DNA of 64,000 nucleotides, from contig NZ_NBYY01000009.1 in the NCBI RefSeq assembly GCF_002464935.1, positions 405,084 through 469,083 on the forward strand, in the 5' to 3' direction. Positions 20,850-31,150 of the stretch are shown here, one piece after another. This stretch comes from Candidatus Enterovibrio escicola (lineage in GTDB: Bacteria > Pseudomonadota > Gammaproteobacteria > Enterobacterales > Vibrionaceae). Position numbers and translations under genes: made by a program. Position 1 is the first letter of the stretch. Every line of letters begins with the position of its first letter. Below the pieces are notes generated by a model. That model made no database searches. It was not told the origin of the DNA and worked only from the letters and a program-made list of their open reading frames with translations.

Positions 20850-21590
20850 TATCCGTCATCTGAAATACACAAGTTTGATATCTTTAAAACCGACATCGAA
20901 TGCTTGATAACAAATATCGTTAGGAGAGCAATAGCCAAGACTCCCTCTACCACGTATATTAAAGATGTGTTCTATCTTGTTAATTTTCTCATTACTGACT
21001 TCGTTGAAGTCAGTTCCCGTGGATGAAAAGCACCCTATCAAACCATTTGTATACTCATTCATCCCTCGACCACTTGACCTATAAAGTTTAGCAAAATAAG
21101 AATGAGCGTCTGGGATTCTAGCAACTGCTCAATGACCGTCAAATTCTGTTCCATTGTCTGACGTGAGGGTTTTTTAAGTCATGGAAGGTGGAATTTACAA
21201 TATCAATCAACATCTCTACCACTGTACCCGCCTACTTATTGGGCATCTTTCTGATACAGCAGAGTTTATTGCCTTTATCCACAACTGATAAGAAGAAAAT
21301 ATTTGTGCTCAGTCCCAACAACAGTGTGAATTTCAAATTAATCAAACTCGGTCTTCTCGTCTGCAATATCAGGTTGTTTCTAAATGCCACCACAGTTCTT
21401 GATCTTTACCTTATCGCTGCTGCTCATCTTAATTTTCTAGGGTTTGCCATGATCTGGAAGATCCTTGTATAGCGCTCTGCCATGCTATATATACAGGTAA
21501 TCGTGCTTTAGAGCCAGTTCTCCGCTAACTAACTCGGGTGACGTATGCGTGCTGAAACACTCATAAATGAACCCCTTCGTTCTCTAGGAT
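20850..21590 (-). mobile_element. IS30-family transposase remnant, truncated
   Basis: On the minus strand blocks read LNEYTNGLIGCFSSTGTDFN, NKIEHIFNIRGRGSLGYCSP near 20870-21060 (the IS30 C-terminal DDE region), and then pieces near 21400-21590 equivalent to MSNVDKIKIKNC and SERTKVFINERF of the 34-kb copy. The N-terminal part is missing from this position, where an unrecognised sequence begins at about 21591. Confidence 0.8.
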
Positions 21591-22134
21591 ATGGCTGCCA
21601 AGATATTCTTCATGCTGGATGTTTGCCCCGTACTATCTGCGCAACCCCTCTTTTTTATGCATTGATGGGGATTGATAACGACGCGCTAAAGTGGTTACGT
21701 AAATATGAAACTGAACGTCATTACAAAAAAACGTAAAAAGTTACGATACGGACAACGCGCTTCGTCAATATTATTGAAACAACATTTTAAGAATCTTGGA
21801 ACATAGACATACCAAAAAACTCAAGTTATAAAATATTATTGTCCTCGATACCACCTCTTTCTCGCCTAGCATCGATAGCAAAAAATCTAAGAAAACGTTT
21901 CAACGAGAAAAGCTGGCATGTTAACACAAAGGCTAAAGCGAGCATCAAGATCGCTAATGTGATGCTGTGTCGCATGGGCACCCACACATGAAAATAACAC
22001 TGAGGCGTATATAAGAAATATTTCTCATAGATTGTCTATTCGCGATGACACGGCATTAGCTTTGGCACATTATCCAGCATTGAGGATAATAATCATAACG
22101 TTACCGATCCTCATAAACTAGAAAACCGCTTAAT
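21591..22134 (+). other. Unrecognised degraded coding-like sequence
   Basis: Stitched frames read LPRTICATPLFYALMGIDND and LKWLRKYETERHY near 21620-21725, then RKRFNEKSWHVNTKAKASI near 21890-21960 and DTALALAHYPALR near 22050-22095. This looks like a broken gene but matches no family I can name. It lies between an IS30 remnant and an IS256 fragment. Confidence 0.35.
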
Positions 22135-22335
22135 TAACTGCTGAAATAAGGCGCACAGCAGTTGTTGCTTCAAGCTATAGAAGCCGAGGTTCAGTCCTTG
22201 CTTGATAATTCTACATCACTCCAAGCTAATGGAAATCGGGGAGTTGTTCGCCATGGGCATTTGCCTGAACGGCACCTATACACTAGGTTCGTCAACATTA
22301 CCGTCAAGGTCCCAAAGGTTCGAGATAGTACATGC
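22135..22335 (+). mobile_element. IS256-family transposase N-terminal fragment
   Basis: LLQAIEAEVQSLLDNSTSLQ, then GVVRHGHLPERHLYT and VKVPKVRD are the start of IS256-type transposases. The open stretch ends at the beginning of a dispersed repeat at about 22338. Nothing of the catalytic domain is present. Confidence 0.75.
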
Positions 22336-22337
22336 CT

Positions 22338-22405
22338 TAAGCCCCACTAAATATAGTTTCTGGAAGGAGATTCCTAGGTGAAATGAAACACAGCCAAAAG
22401 CCAGA
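22338..22405. repeat. ~65-bp dispersed repeat, copy 2
   Basis: Same element as 13734-13800 (CTTAAGCCCCAC, ATATAGTTTCTGG, GAGATTCCTAGGTGAAA). Here it lies exactly between an IS256 fragment and a truncated IS30. Confidence 0.5.
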
Positions 22406-22705
22406 CCGTTCGAAGTGGCGAAGTGGGTTTCTTTAGCCTGTTCTGATGCAAGGTGATGACAGTCTACGCCGTGAAAGTTATTTTGGATATTACGATTTAT
22501 TTCGCGACTGATAGTGAAGTGAACATAGCCAAGTATTCGGGTAATCTGGTTAAAGGAACCACCCACAGCCAATCGTTTCTCAATATAAAATCGGTCATTG
22601 TCATTTAACTGTTTATGAAGCCATATACATCTCCAAAGCAAAAATGGATACTGGAAAGTGTATTTTAGTCTGGCTGACTCTCCGTTAGGTTATGAATTTC
22701 ACCTG
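22406..22705 (-). mobile_element. IS30-family N-terminal fragment
   Basis: Minus strand: LNDNDRFYIEKRLAVGGSFN and QITRILGYVHFTISREINRN followed by NNFHGVDCHHLASEQAKE. This is the N-terminal helix-turn-helix region of IS30 transposases. The rest is cut off at the dispersed repeat. It may be the missing 5' half of the 20.85-21.59 kb copy, separated by inserted sequence. Confidence 0.8.
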
Positions 22706-22793
22706 ACGAAGGGCGTGTTGATTAGTTTATCCTGATAGCACATACTCAGGGAGTAAGTTTAAACCATGAGATTTCAGTGTCTAGAATTTCAAG

Positions 22794-22935
22794 CGTGTGT
22801 TCAATAGGTTGAATTGTTCGTCAGTACAACTTGCAACCAAGTTGTCTACTGCTGTAGATATCCTGTGTCCTAACAGGATTCGTAATCCATGGAAAATTTC
22901 GTTTCCTAGACGAAAATAAACTTATTGAACACACG
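22794..22935 (-). repeat. MITE-like repeat, copy 2
   Basis: 142 bp with perfect 13-bp terminal inverted repeats, CGTGTGTTCAATA at 22794-22806 and TATTGAACACACG at 22923-22935. The interior resembles 5617-5759 in inverse orientation. It encodes no transposase. Confidence 0.65.
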
Positions 22936-23079
22936 ACCGGAATTCCCGTTAACAGTTGCTATTCGATCATATTCATTTCAACCTCAGGCAGTGTGAAAAC
23001 CTATAAACACTAGGTAGATCCTGAGTTTGACACTACTTCTTCACCACACTTTTAACAGCACAACCCTAGCAGGGAGTGA

Positions 23080-23260
23080 ACAAGAATGTCTGTCTCTCTC
23101 TGCCCTCTTCGACGGAGATTCTGACGATGGGCAACATGCCGAGTTTCATGAATTGACGGACAGTCGAACTTCATATTCGCGTAACTTGCACTAAAGTTCT
23201 TGTATCAGGGCTTTAGCGGAACCAATACTGCCTAGTTCAGGTAATTTTCGGTAAATATAT
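23080..23260 (-). mobile_element. Possible IS66-type N-terminal fragment
   Basis: Minus strand reads AKALIQEL-CKLREYEVRLSV, NS-NSACCPSSESPSKRAE. The pattern of a coiled coil, then LxxNSxNSxxPPSSD and a basic stretch, is typical of the N-terminus of IS66/TnpC-like transposases. Only this block is visible. From 23395 to 23850 I see no gene. Confidence 0.45.
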
Positions 23261-23350
23261 TTGACCCTTCATTTCACACAGTTTAATCAACGCGTTGGAT
23301 CGTTCAACAGGCAGAAGTGAACCAAGAGATGATCGTCATTTTCTGACGAC

Positions 23351-23394
23351 TAATGGCTAATGGCTAATGGCTAATGGCTAATGGCTAATGGCTA
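23351..23394. repeat. Heptanucleotide tandem repeat, (TAATGGC)x6
   Basis: Six perfect consecutive copies of TAATGGC (42 bp) plus a partial seventh. It is in non-coding sequence and has no spacers, so it is not a CRISPR. Confidence 0.95.
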
Positions 23395-23849
23395 ATTCTG
23401 ACTGTCAATAGAACTCTCCTGAACGGTTACACGTATCGTGGACAAGGTTACCACGACGACAATCGGCATACTTTTTGCTTGAGCCCATCAAGATAACTGA
23501 TACCAAAATCTTTTATCTATTCCCAACCCACAATAACACCACAAACAGTTAACAGTCCGATATAAGAAAGCGTGTTATATACGTTTTAAGTTTATCATAA
23601 CTATCTGATAAAAGGAAAGTATTCAAACAGAATCATCGCATTCATTGGTAACAATGATGGCAAAGAACAGCAAGTAAGATACTAATCACCTTATACCTTA
23701 TTAAAGATGAAAAAACCTAAGGCTTTAATGACAATATAAATCTTCATAATCTCTCCCTAGGTATATGTAGGGAGATAGATAATGGAAAATGGATCATATT
23801 TTCCTATACAATTCCTTATAATCCAGTTGGTTCTCATGCTAATTTACTG

Positions 23850-24146
23850 TCAGTTCATGCCGTGCTTTTTCAGTTTCTTACGCAAAGTCCCTCGGTTAAT
23901 ACCCATTATGGTCGCGGCGTGCGTTTGGTTACCACGAGTATATTGCATGATGGTGTCCAGCAGGGGTTGCTCCACTTCCGCAAGTACTAACTCATACAGG
24001 TCATTAACTTTTTGGCCATTCAACTGTGCAAGATAGTTTTTCAGGGAGGACTTGACTGAGTCACGCAGTGGCTTTTCAGTGATTTGGTCTTGCGAAGTCA
24101 CCGTGGTAACTATCAATGCTTCTGAAGTCGGGTTTTGTTCGAACAT
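23850..24146 (-). CDS. fis: DNA-binding protein Fis
   Basis: 98 residues, exactly the usual length of Fis, the nucleoid-associated protein that bends DNA, activates rRNA promoters and helps site-specific inversion. The N-terminal part ([16 protein letters not shown]) and dimerisation helices precede the C-terminal helix-turn-helix [20 protein letters not shown] (about 73-92). In E. coli and Vibrio fis is the second gene of dusB-fis. The upstream dusB here is a pseudogene, so fis must rely on the old dusB promoter reading through dead sequence, or on an internal promoter. A short inverted repeat TCTCCCTA/TAGGGAGA about 75 bp downstream (23752-23775) could be part of its 3' end. Confidence 0.97.
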   Translation of the reverse strand: MFEQNPTSEALIVTTVTSQDQITEKPLRDSVKSSLKNYLAQLNGQKVNDLYELVLAEVEQPLLDTIMQYTRGNQTHAATIMGINRGTLRKKLKKHGMN

Positions 24147-24159
24147 ACTCTGTCAGCTC

Positions 24160-24990
24160 TTCTCATATTTATGCAGGGTTTAGGAAATATCTTTACAGCG
24201 AATCGATCTGCTGATATGCATCATCGATTACGTTGAGAATCAGGCGGAAATATCTATTTTATCAAGTTTTTTTAAGCTCCATCTCAGGTGTTTATATGCG
24301 ATAAGTATCCCTTTAAAATAACCATAAAAATACTGAAGTTATTGAACATAATCCAACAAAATTTTTCTGATCTCATCAATTATCTGGACACGGAGCTCTT
24401 CGTCAATGGCGAGGTAATTTAAGTTTGCATCAAAATCCAATTTTGCCATTAAACTAGCGACCCATAATCAAGATCACAGTATTTGTGTAATTCAGCACCT
24501 ATTTAGCTTTTTGATGAAAAACGATATCCTGTTAGGGATATCCGAACAATAGACACTATTTCTTTCACCATTTTTACATTCGCGTACTCATCAAATTATT
24601 TATACACACAAATGAGTATTCTGTCATATAAGCTAAACACTTGACCTGTGAGTTAAGATTGCCAGCTTAGATGAAAACTTGATACATATTTTTGTTTCCC
24701 AAATCTTAACTTACCTAGGTGTTAAGCGTCACGCTAACAACTCCAGCACCAATCATTTTATCTACAATTCGACCAAGCTTATTTTACTCATTGATATTAA
24801 ATCAGCGAGTTCCTTATTGATCTTTTTACCGAACAATCCATGTTGATGTTAACGATCTGAGTACCCTTCACAATACAATAACAGTAACACCAAGAATCTG
24901 TCTAGATTATCGGTTCTGTACCGATCTGTTGGACAACAAGGAATCATTTCCGTAGAGATAAGCAATCCGATATTAACATTTATTTTCATG
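24160..24990 (-). pseudogene. dusB: dusB, tRNA-dihydrouridine synthase B, degraded
   Basis: Minus-strand pieces appear in the correct order and spacing for DusB. MKIN..IGLL start-like sequence lies near 24990, GTQIVNINMDCSVKKINKEL near 24790-24860 (the GAQIIDINMGCPAKKV block), FYGYFKGILIAYKHLRWSLK near 24265-24335, and FRLILNVIDDAYQQIDSL near 24190-24250 (the C-terminal FRR.FN.I.DA..QL.AL block). Many stops and frameshifts are present. DusB reduces specific uridines in tRNA (U17) and its loss is tolerated in E. coli. The remnant fills the space directly upstream of fis. Confidence 0.8.
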
Positions 24991-25359
24991 TTACATCGCC
25001 AGATTGTAATACATCAATTTTTGTTTACTCGAATGCCCTAGTTGTAACTAGAACAAAGTTCGTGAAATAGACTGTCAATTATATTCAGCTATAAAAACAT
25101 CACTAAAGCGTGCCATCAGTTCACGTTATCAGATTTGGAAGAAAACACCTCTTTTATACAGCAAGGGGGCGTATTTTACGCATTTCTTCCTCCTTTTGGA
25201 AGGCTAATATTTGAACGTTTTTACTTCATTATATAAAAATTATTTAATTCAATTAGTTAGTTTATTAATCACCAAATTGTCACCTAGTCACCTCTTTTAA
25301 CCTATGATGCAGCACTTTTTTTAGATAATTAGGATGTCCATGACTAGGCGCTGTTTCCT
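24991..25359 (-). promoter_or_regulatory. Former dusB-fis promoter region
   Basis: AT-rich, gene-free interval upstream of the dusB remnant. The position implies it held the dusB-fis promoter, which in relatives is growth-rate regulated. I cannot pinpoint -35/-10 boxes with confidence. Confidence 0.35.
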
Positions 25360-25770
25360 AACCTCAGATATGCATAAGCACTTGCTTATCAAACCTAGTC
25401 ATCGTGATGCTCGGCTTCTTTGGTTGAAATGAATACGTGATAAGTCCTGCCAGCACGTTGACCAGAAAGTTGATACAACTACGGTGCTGAAAATGCTCGA
25501 TTTGGGATATGTTTTTTAGTTGGTCAAAACGGTTTCAATAATCAATCGTTTCCGGAGCATCAGGCGGTTCTAAAGTTTCATCACTTTTGATTTCATGTTT
25601 TTTTACACCCGTTATCAGTGTCACTCCCTTGTCTGCAAGTTCCCGTTCAAATGGACCAGAGATGTAACCTTTATCTCCGTATAAACACCCCAAAAGCTCG
25701 TCAACTATTTCCAATACAGGCTTTCTATCATCCACGTTAGCCGTCGTTACTTTGACTGAGATAATGCCAC
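25360..25770 (-). mobile_element. IS982-family 3' fragment (copy D)
   Basis: Right end AACCTCAGATATGCATAAG at 25360, then the C-terminal transposase region read on the minus strand (DDRKPVLEIVDELLGCLYGD, KGYISGPFERELADKGVTLI). It stops abruptly at about 25770, where IS30 sequence begins. Confidence 0.85.
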
Positions 25771-26310
25771 CTCAATTTTTTTATCTTTACCTTATCGACG
25801 ATGTTCATCTTAATTCTGTAGGGTTTAACATGATAGGTAAGATCCTTGTATAGCGGCATGCCATTACCCTTAGCATGATATCTATCTATAAAATATGCTT
25901 TCACTGAGCATTACATCGGCCTTTAGAGCTAGTTCGCCACTAATCACATCAGGTGACGTATACGTACTAAGACGTTCATGAATGAACACCTTTATTCTCT
26001 CTGAAATACGGCTAAAAACTATCCATTTCGTAGCATTAAAAATAGTTTCTTTAGCCTGTTTTGACGCAAAGTGGTCATAGTATATTCTGTAAAAATTATT
26101 TGGGATATGGCGCTTTCTTTCTTGACTGATAGTGGAGTGAACACAACCAAGTCTTCAGCCAATCATTACTCAATATAAAATCGGTCATTGTCATTTCACT
26201 GTTTATGAGCCATGCACATCTCCAAACCAAAATAGAATACAAAGAGTGTACTTTAATCTCGCTGACTCTCCGCTAGGTTGTGCCTTTCAAATGACGAATG
26301 GTGAAAGTAA
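25771..26310 (-). mobile_element. IS30-family 5' portion, dead
   Basis: Minus strand matches the 34.1-34.7 kb copy: the FINERFSTHT/DVISGELA-type region, an N-terminal HTH region, and start-proximal sequence near 26200-26300. It is fused directly to a truncated IS982 on one side and an IS5 tail on the other. Confidence 0.75.
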
Positions 26311-26425
26311 TGGACAAAGTTATAAGATTTGGTATGTCTATTCGCTAGTAGACAAATTAAGGCTGTTAGAAGACGATTGGGATCAGTGCGTTATAGGCCT
26401 GATTTAATAAACAACGCCTTTTCGA
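26311..26425 (+). mobile_element. IS5-family 3' tail (copy 4)
   Basis: The last codons (KVMDKVIRFGMSI-like) and the terminal block GATCAGTGCGTTATAGGCCT are present, ending near AACAACGCC. No other part of the element is here. The next 350 bp up to purH show no recognisable gene and no PurR-type operator that I could see. Confidence 0.75.
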
Positions 26426-26782
26426 AAAACAGATGAACGGTGGTACTTATATTGTCTTTGCGATATCGAAGATTGGAATTTACCGTGGTCAATCATTGAT
26501 AATTCATGGTAGTACTATTTGCTATCTTAGACAGAATAGCATACAACTTTGGATAGTTGGCTTCCTTTTTTCCGCTAAACCAATTAAGTGTTGCAGTTAT
26601 TATTTGAATTCAGGTTTTATGATAAAATCACATAAGTAATCGATTGTGTAGGTGAATTCGATTAGGATGTTCACTATTCAACCTCATGGTTTTGCCTAAA
26701 TTTAAGTCTTTGACAAAGCTACCTTAAGATATTGCAGTTTTGCTAAAAATCTTAATCTCCACAATTGAGAGAAATGGTACCG

Positions 26783-28393
26783 ATGAAAGATCTTCATCCT
26801 ATTCGTCATGCATTAATTAGCGTAGCTGACAAAACTGGCGTTATATATTTTGCCAATGCCCTAGCAGCACAAGGTGTGGATATTATCTCCACTGGCGGTA
26901 CTGCAAGCTTATTGGCACAACAAGGTCTAACGATTACTGAAGTGTCAGATTATACAGGTTTCCCAGAAATAATGGGAGGACGCGTCAAGACCTTGCATCC
27001 GAAAGTGCACGGAGGTATTTTGAGACGTCGCAACACTGACGATGATGTTATGAACGAACACAGTATTACCCCTATTGACATGGTAGTAGTAAACTTATAC
27101 CCATTTGCAGAATGCGTCGACAAGGAAGATTGTACGCTAGAAGATGCAGTTGAGAACATTGATATCGGCGGGCACACCTTGATTCGTTCTGCCGCAAAAA
27201 ATCACAAAAATGTGGCTATCGTGGTAAATATATCTGATTATGACCGCGTATTGATAGAAATGAGAGCAAACGAAGGTTCGTTAACGCTTAAAACACGCTT
27301 TGACCTTGCTATTTTAGCATTCGTACACACAGCGGCTTACGATGGCATAATCACCAACTATTTCGACAGCTTGGTATCCTCTTGTCATAACCCATTCTTA
27401 AAAGAAAGAGGGATAAGTGGTGATAAAAAATCCAATTTTCCACGAACTTTCAATCAAAAATTCATAAAAAAACAAGATCTGCGTTATGGTGAAAACAGCC
27501 ATCAAGCCGCAGCGTTCTACACTGAAGCCTCACCACAAGAAGCTTCAGTCTCAACAGCAACCCAGCTTCAAGGAAAGGCATTGTCTTACAACAATATAAT
27601 GGATACTGATGCAGCACTTGAGTGTGTGAAAGAGTTCAACCCACCAGCATGCGTCATCGTTAAACATGCCAACCCGTGTGGGGTCGCTCTTGGTGAGAAC
27701 ATACTCGAAGCATACAGCCACGCATACAATACCGATCCGACGTCAGCATTTGGTGGTGTCATCGCGTTTAACCGTGAATTGGATATGGATACAGCACAAG
27801 CCATTATTGATCGCCAATTCGTGGAAGTTATCATTGCACCATCGGTATCTGCCTACGCATCCAAGACTATTAGCACGAAAAAAGATATTCGGCTACTCAT
27901 CTGTGGAGAGTGGAGCATCAAGACCAGTGCTTTTCATCTAAAAAGTGTTAACGGCGGTCTGTTAGTGCAAGATCGTGATCAAGGTATGGTATCATTTGAC
28001 GACCTAAAAATTATGTCTCAACGCCAACCAGAACAAGATGAACTGATCGATGCATTGTTTTGCTGGAAAGTTGCAAAATACGTAAAATCTAACGCCATTG
28101 TTTATGCGAAAGGACAAATGACTATTGGCATTGGTGCGGGGCAGATGAGCCGTGTCTATTCTGCAAAAATTGCGAGCATTAAGGCGACGGATGAGAATCA
28201 GACAATCACTGGGAGTGTCATGGCGTCCGATGCCTTCTTCCCGTTCTGCGATGCTATTGACATCGCAGCTGAGGCGGGAATTACCTGTGTGATCCAGCCA
28301 GGTGGTTCTATTCGTGACGATGAAGTGATCGCCACAGCCAACGAGCACGGTATGGCTATGATCTTTACAGGTATGCGTCATTTCCGACATTAA
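26783..28393 (+). CDS. purH: Bifunctional AICAR formyltransferase / IMP cyclohydrolase
   Basis: About 536 residues from the ATG at 26783 ([19 protein letters not shown], matching the family start). In-frame TTG at 26765 and ATG at 26774 would add a few residues; GAGAG lies 7 nt before 26774. PurH performs the last two steps of IMP synthesis. The N-terminal IMP cyclohydrolase (MGS-like) domain is about 1-200 ([25 protein letters not shown]). The transformylase domain has [24 protein letters not shown] with the catalytic Lys-His, and [10 protein letters not shown]. The C-terminus [14 protein letters not shown] is canonical. The usual GGPTMVRSAAKN motif reads [12 protein letters not shown]. purD follows after about 120 bp. 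Confidence 0.97.
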   Translation: MKDLHPIRHALISVADKTGVIYFANALAAQGVDIISTGGTASLLAQQGLTITEVSDYTGFPEIMGGRVKTLHPKVHGGILRRRNTDDDVMNEHSITPIDMVVVNLYPFAECVDKEDCTLEDAVENIDIGGHTLIRSAAKNHKNVAIVVNISDYDRVLIEMRANEGSLTLKTRFDLAILAFVHTAAYDGIITNYFDSLVSSCHNPFLKERGISGDKKSNFPRTFNQKFIKKQDLRYGENSHQAAAFYTEASPQEASVSTATQLQGKALSYNNIMDTDAALECVKEFNPPACVIVKHANPCGVALGENILEAYSHAYNTDPTSAFGGVIAFNRELDMDTAQAIIDRQFVEVIIAPSVSAYASKTISTKKDIRLLICGEWSIKTSAFHLKSVNGGLLVQDRDQGMVSFDDLKIMSQRQPEQDELIDALFCWKVAKYVKSNAIVYAKGQMTIGIGAGQMSRVYSAKIASIKATDENQTITGSVMASDAFFPFCDAIDIAAEAGITCVIQPGGSIRDDEVIATANEHGMAMIFTGMRHFRH

Positions 28394-28512
28394 TTAAACA
28401 GTTTTTATGTTCTAGATACGAAAACTCTAAAAACCGATAGCTCGCTACCAAAAAGTTTAAGTCAGTCCTATAAATCTATCTTTCTAGGCAAAGGGATGAG
28501 GTAAGTATTTAG

Positions 28513-29796
28513 ATGAACGTTCTTGTTATTGGTAACGGAGGACGCGAGCATGCGTTGGCATGGAAGGCGGCACAGTCTCCAAAGGTTGACACCGTATTTA
28601 TTGCACCTGGTAATGCAGGGACTGCACTTGAACCTCTACTAAAAAACGTCGAGATTAGCACCGAAGATATTCCAGCACTGGCTAGATTTGCCAAAGACAA
28701 AAATATCGGGTTAACCATTGTTGGTCCAGAAGGTCCTCTGGTTATCGGCATTGTTGATATTTTTCGTGCAAAAGGCCTTCCCATCTTTGGCCCAACACAA
28801 GCGGCAGCACAACTGGAAGGCTCAAAATCCTTTACCAAAGATTTCCTCTCACGCCACAAAATCCCTAGCGGGGAATACAAAAACTTCACCGAAGTTCAAC
28901 CTGCATTGGCATATGTCAGAGAAAAAAATATGCCTATCGTTGTCAAAGCAAATGGTCTCGCTGCGGGCAAAGGTGTGATTGTGGCCATGACGCTAGGAGA
29001 AGCAGAAAATGCAATTAGAAATATGCTCTTATACAGCGTATTTGGCTCAGCCGGTCACTGTATAGTGATTGAAGAATTCCTCGACGGTGAAGAAGCCAGT
29101 TTCATTGTCATAACGGATGGAAAAAATGTTCTACCGATGGCCACCAGCCAAGACTACAAACGTGTCGGTAATGGTGATACAGGGTCAAATACAGGTGGTA
29201 TGGGCGCCTATAGTCCAGCACCTGTTATTACACCTGAGATCCACTATCGAGTGATGAATGAAATAATTCTTCCTACTATTCACGGTATGGCAACAGAAGG
29301 CAATCCATATACTGGATGTCTATACGCAGGCTTGATGATCATGGCCGACGGGACACCAAAAGTAATTGAATACAATTGCCGCTTTGGTGATCCAGAGACC
29401 CAGCCCATTATGCTACGCCTGCAATCAGACTTGATCACACTTTGTGAAGCGTCTATCGGAGGCAATTTAGATATGGTTGAGTCCAAATGGGATCCACGTA
29501 CATCCCTAGGTATCGTTTTAGCTGCTAAAGGTTACCCTTCTGCTTATAAAACAGGTAATATTATTTCCTTACCAACCACTGAATTAGACTGCACAAAAGT
29601 CTTTCATGCGGGCACTGCAGAAAAGGATGGCAACATCGTCACTGCAGGAGGACGTGTACTCTGTGCTACAGCAATGGGTGTTAACGTGTCAGACGCTCAG
29701 CAACGCGCATATGAACTGGCCTTACAGATCAGCTGGGATGGTATGTTCCACCGTGATGATATTGGCTACCGTGCTATCGCTCGCGAACAAAAATAA
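28513..29796 (+). CDS. purD: Phosphoribosylamine-glycine ligase (GAR synthetase)
   Basis: 427 residues, the typical length. PurD ligates glycine to phosphoribosylamine using ATP, the second step of purine synthesis. MNVLVIGNGGREHALAWK is the N-domain glycine-rich start. The ATP-grasp fold follows with KANGLAAGKGVIVAMT, EEFLDGEEASFIV, TGGMGAYSPAP and YNCRFGDPETQP. The usual KADGLAAGKGV is KANGLAAGKGV here, and DTGPNTGG is DTGSNTGG. These are small departures at conserved sites, but the frame is intact and the rest is standard. The ATG at 28513 follows ATGAGGTAAGTATTTAG, with GAGGTA about 11 nt upstream. It probably shares transcripts with purH. Confidence 0.96.
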   Translation: MNVLVIGNGGREHALAWKAAQSPKVDTVFIAPGNAGTALEPLLKNVEISTEDIPALARFAKDKNIGLTIVGPEGPLVIGIVDIFRAKGLPIFGPTQAAAQLEGSKSFTKDFLSRHKIPSGEYKNFTEVQPALAYVREKNMPIVVKANGLAAGKGVIVAMTLGEAENAIRNMLLYSVFGSAGHCIVIEEFLDGEEASFIVITDGKNVLPMATSQDYKRVGNGDTGSNTGGMGAYSPAPVITPEIHYRVMNEIILPTIHGMATEGNPYTGCLYAGLMIMADGTPKVIEYNCRFGDPETQPIMLRLQSDLITLCEASIGGNLDMVESKWDPRTSLGIVLAAKGYPSAYKTGNIISLPTTELDCTKVFHAGTAEKDGNIVTAGGRVLCATAMGVNVSDAQQRAYELALQISWDGMFHRDDIGYRAIAREQK

Positions 29797-29919
29797 CACG
29801 AACAAAATATAACGTATGAACAAAAACATCACTGTAAATGAAAAGGGAAGTACGATATATTCGACTTTCAGGATGATTTAGTTCTTGGAGACAGTCAGCA
29901 CAGTGATGATCGTCTTGAT

Positions 29920-29997
29920 GCTATGGTTCTTTGGTTTAAATGAATAAGTGATGAACCCCACCAATCAAGTTGATCATAAAGCTGATATAGCTAGATT
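29920..29997 (-). mobile_element. IS982 right-end fragment (copy K)
   Basis: GGTTCTTTGGTTTAAATGAA, then a stretch close to CAAGTTGATCATAAAGCTGA, match the region just inside the right end of the other IS982 copies. The terminal repeat and the transposase are missing. It abuts an IS630 remnant. Confidence 0.65.
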
Positions 29998-29999
29998 AG

Positions 30000-30450
30000 A
30001 ATAACTTGACATAATCCACATGCTGATAAAACAGCTCATCAATGTAACAGACTCTTTCCTTCTTATAGACTTCACCTCTGCCCATTTATGTCCTATTTGG
30101 TTAAGATCTGGATCTCCACTCTAAAGTACAACCACGAGCGTCAATTGCTTCCAATGTGTCGCTAAACTTATGAAAACTCGCATTATCCATAACAATCATA
30201 GCTTGCTCTGGAACTTTCGGAAGTAAATCTTGTTCTATCCACGTGTGATATACCTCCGCATTGACGCTTCCAATTACTAAGTTAAGCGTTCAAAACGTAT
30301 AACTAATGATAGCACCAATGGCGTTAACTCTTCCTTTCGAGTGCCAATAATGAACTCCAGAATATCGACTTCCTTTTTTAGAGTAACAATGCGTTCGAGG
30401 CATATTTTGGTTAAATCCACTTTCAGATCAGGTTAGGTAACCTTGTCACT
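30000..30450 (-). mobile_element. IS630-family transposase remnant (copy 2)
   Basis: Minus strand reads IVMDNASFHKFSDTLEAIDA, then ARGCTLEWRSRSNQ and a KWA-V-S-RRK-like block. It is the classic DNA(S/T)FHK and RR.K region of IS630 DDE transposases, with a stop or frame change where the PYSPDLNPIE block should be. It is of a different subtype from the IS630 remnants at 9 kb and 55 kb. No gene is seen between 30450 and 30600. Confidence 0.75.
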
Positions 30451-30597
30451 CATCTAAGAAATAGATGCTGATAACACCTACTTGGACAAGGATAGTTAGT
30501 AGTAAAAATAGGGTACTATGCACTCTCGGTCAAATCACAATCCATTTAAGCAACAAAAGGAAGAATAAAGGAAGCTATTGCTCAATAATGCATATAT

Positions 30598-30634
30598 ATC
30601 CGCCGAAACAAACAAAGTGTTTTGGCGGAGTATG
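30598..30634 (-). terminator. Hairpin downstream of hupA
   Basis: ATCCGCC(GAAAC) and (GTTTT)GGCGGA(G) form a GC-rich stem with A/T extension around AAACAAA, just after the hupA stop. A clear U-run is absent, so terminator strength is uncertain. Confidence 0.5.
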
Positions 30635-30641
30635 TATAAAT

Positions 30642-30914
30642 TTACTTAACTGCGTCTTTAAGGGATTTACCAGCGACAAATGCAGGCACGTTTACCGCTG
30701 CAATTTGAATCTCCTGACCAGTTTGCGGGTTACGGCCAATACGCCCAGCACGATGGTTAACTTTAAACGTACCGAAACCAATCAATTGTATTTGTTCACC
30801 ATCTTTCAGTGCAGCTACAATACCTGACAACGTTGCTTCCAAAGCGGTTTTCGCTTGGATTTTAGATAAGTCTGCTTTTTCAGCAATCAGATCGATTAAG
30901 TTAGTTTTGTTCAT
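30642..30914 (-). CDS. hupA: DNA-binding protein HU-alpha
   Basis: 90 residues from the ATG at 30914, with AAGGGAAG about 5 nt upstream. The reading frame continues 27 codons further upstream but that part is not [20 protein letters not shown], the dimer core and the DNA-binding beta arm ([20 protein letters not shown] with R-N-P-x-T-G) are canonical. HU compacts and bends DNA as a dimer. hupA after purHD is the order in Vibrio and E. coli relatives. Confidence 0.97.
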   Translation of the reverse strand: MNKTNLIDLIAEKADLSKIQAKTALEATLSGIVAALKDGEQIQLIGFGTFKVNHRAGRIGRNPQTGQEIQIAAVNVPAFVAGKSLKDAVK

Positions 30915-31150
30915 TAGAACTTCCCTTTTAATAATTTTATTGAGAAAAGTCAACTCTAATTCAAAAGAAGCCCGCCTGACAAAGGTTTGTAGCAATTGCA
31001 GTGACTCTATACAGAGTTTTTAACCATAAAGTGAGTGCATCCTCACAAAATATTAGATATATTTTAGCGTCAACGCTTGTATTTACAGCACTAAAACCTG
31101 ATCTTTGACACTACTATTACCCCAAATCATCACTACCACATTGGAATATA

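Noticed and set aside
23351..23394. CRISPR array
   Set aside because: The 7-bp units are contiguous with no spacers, and no cas genes are in the window.
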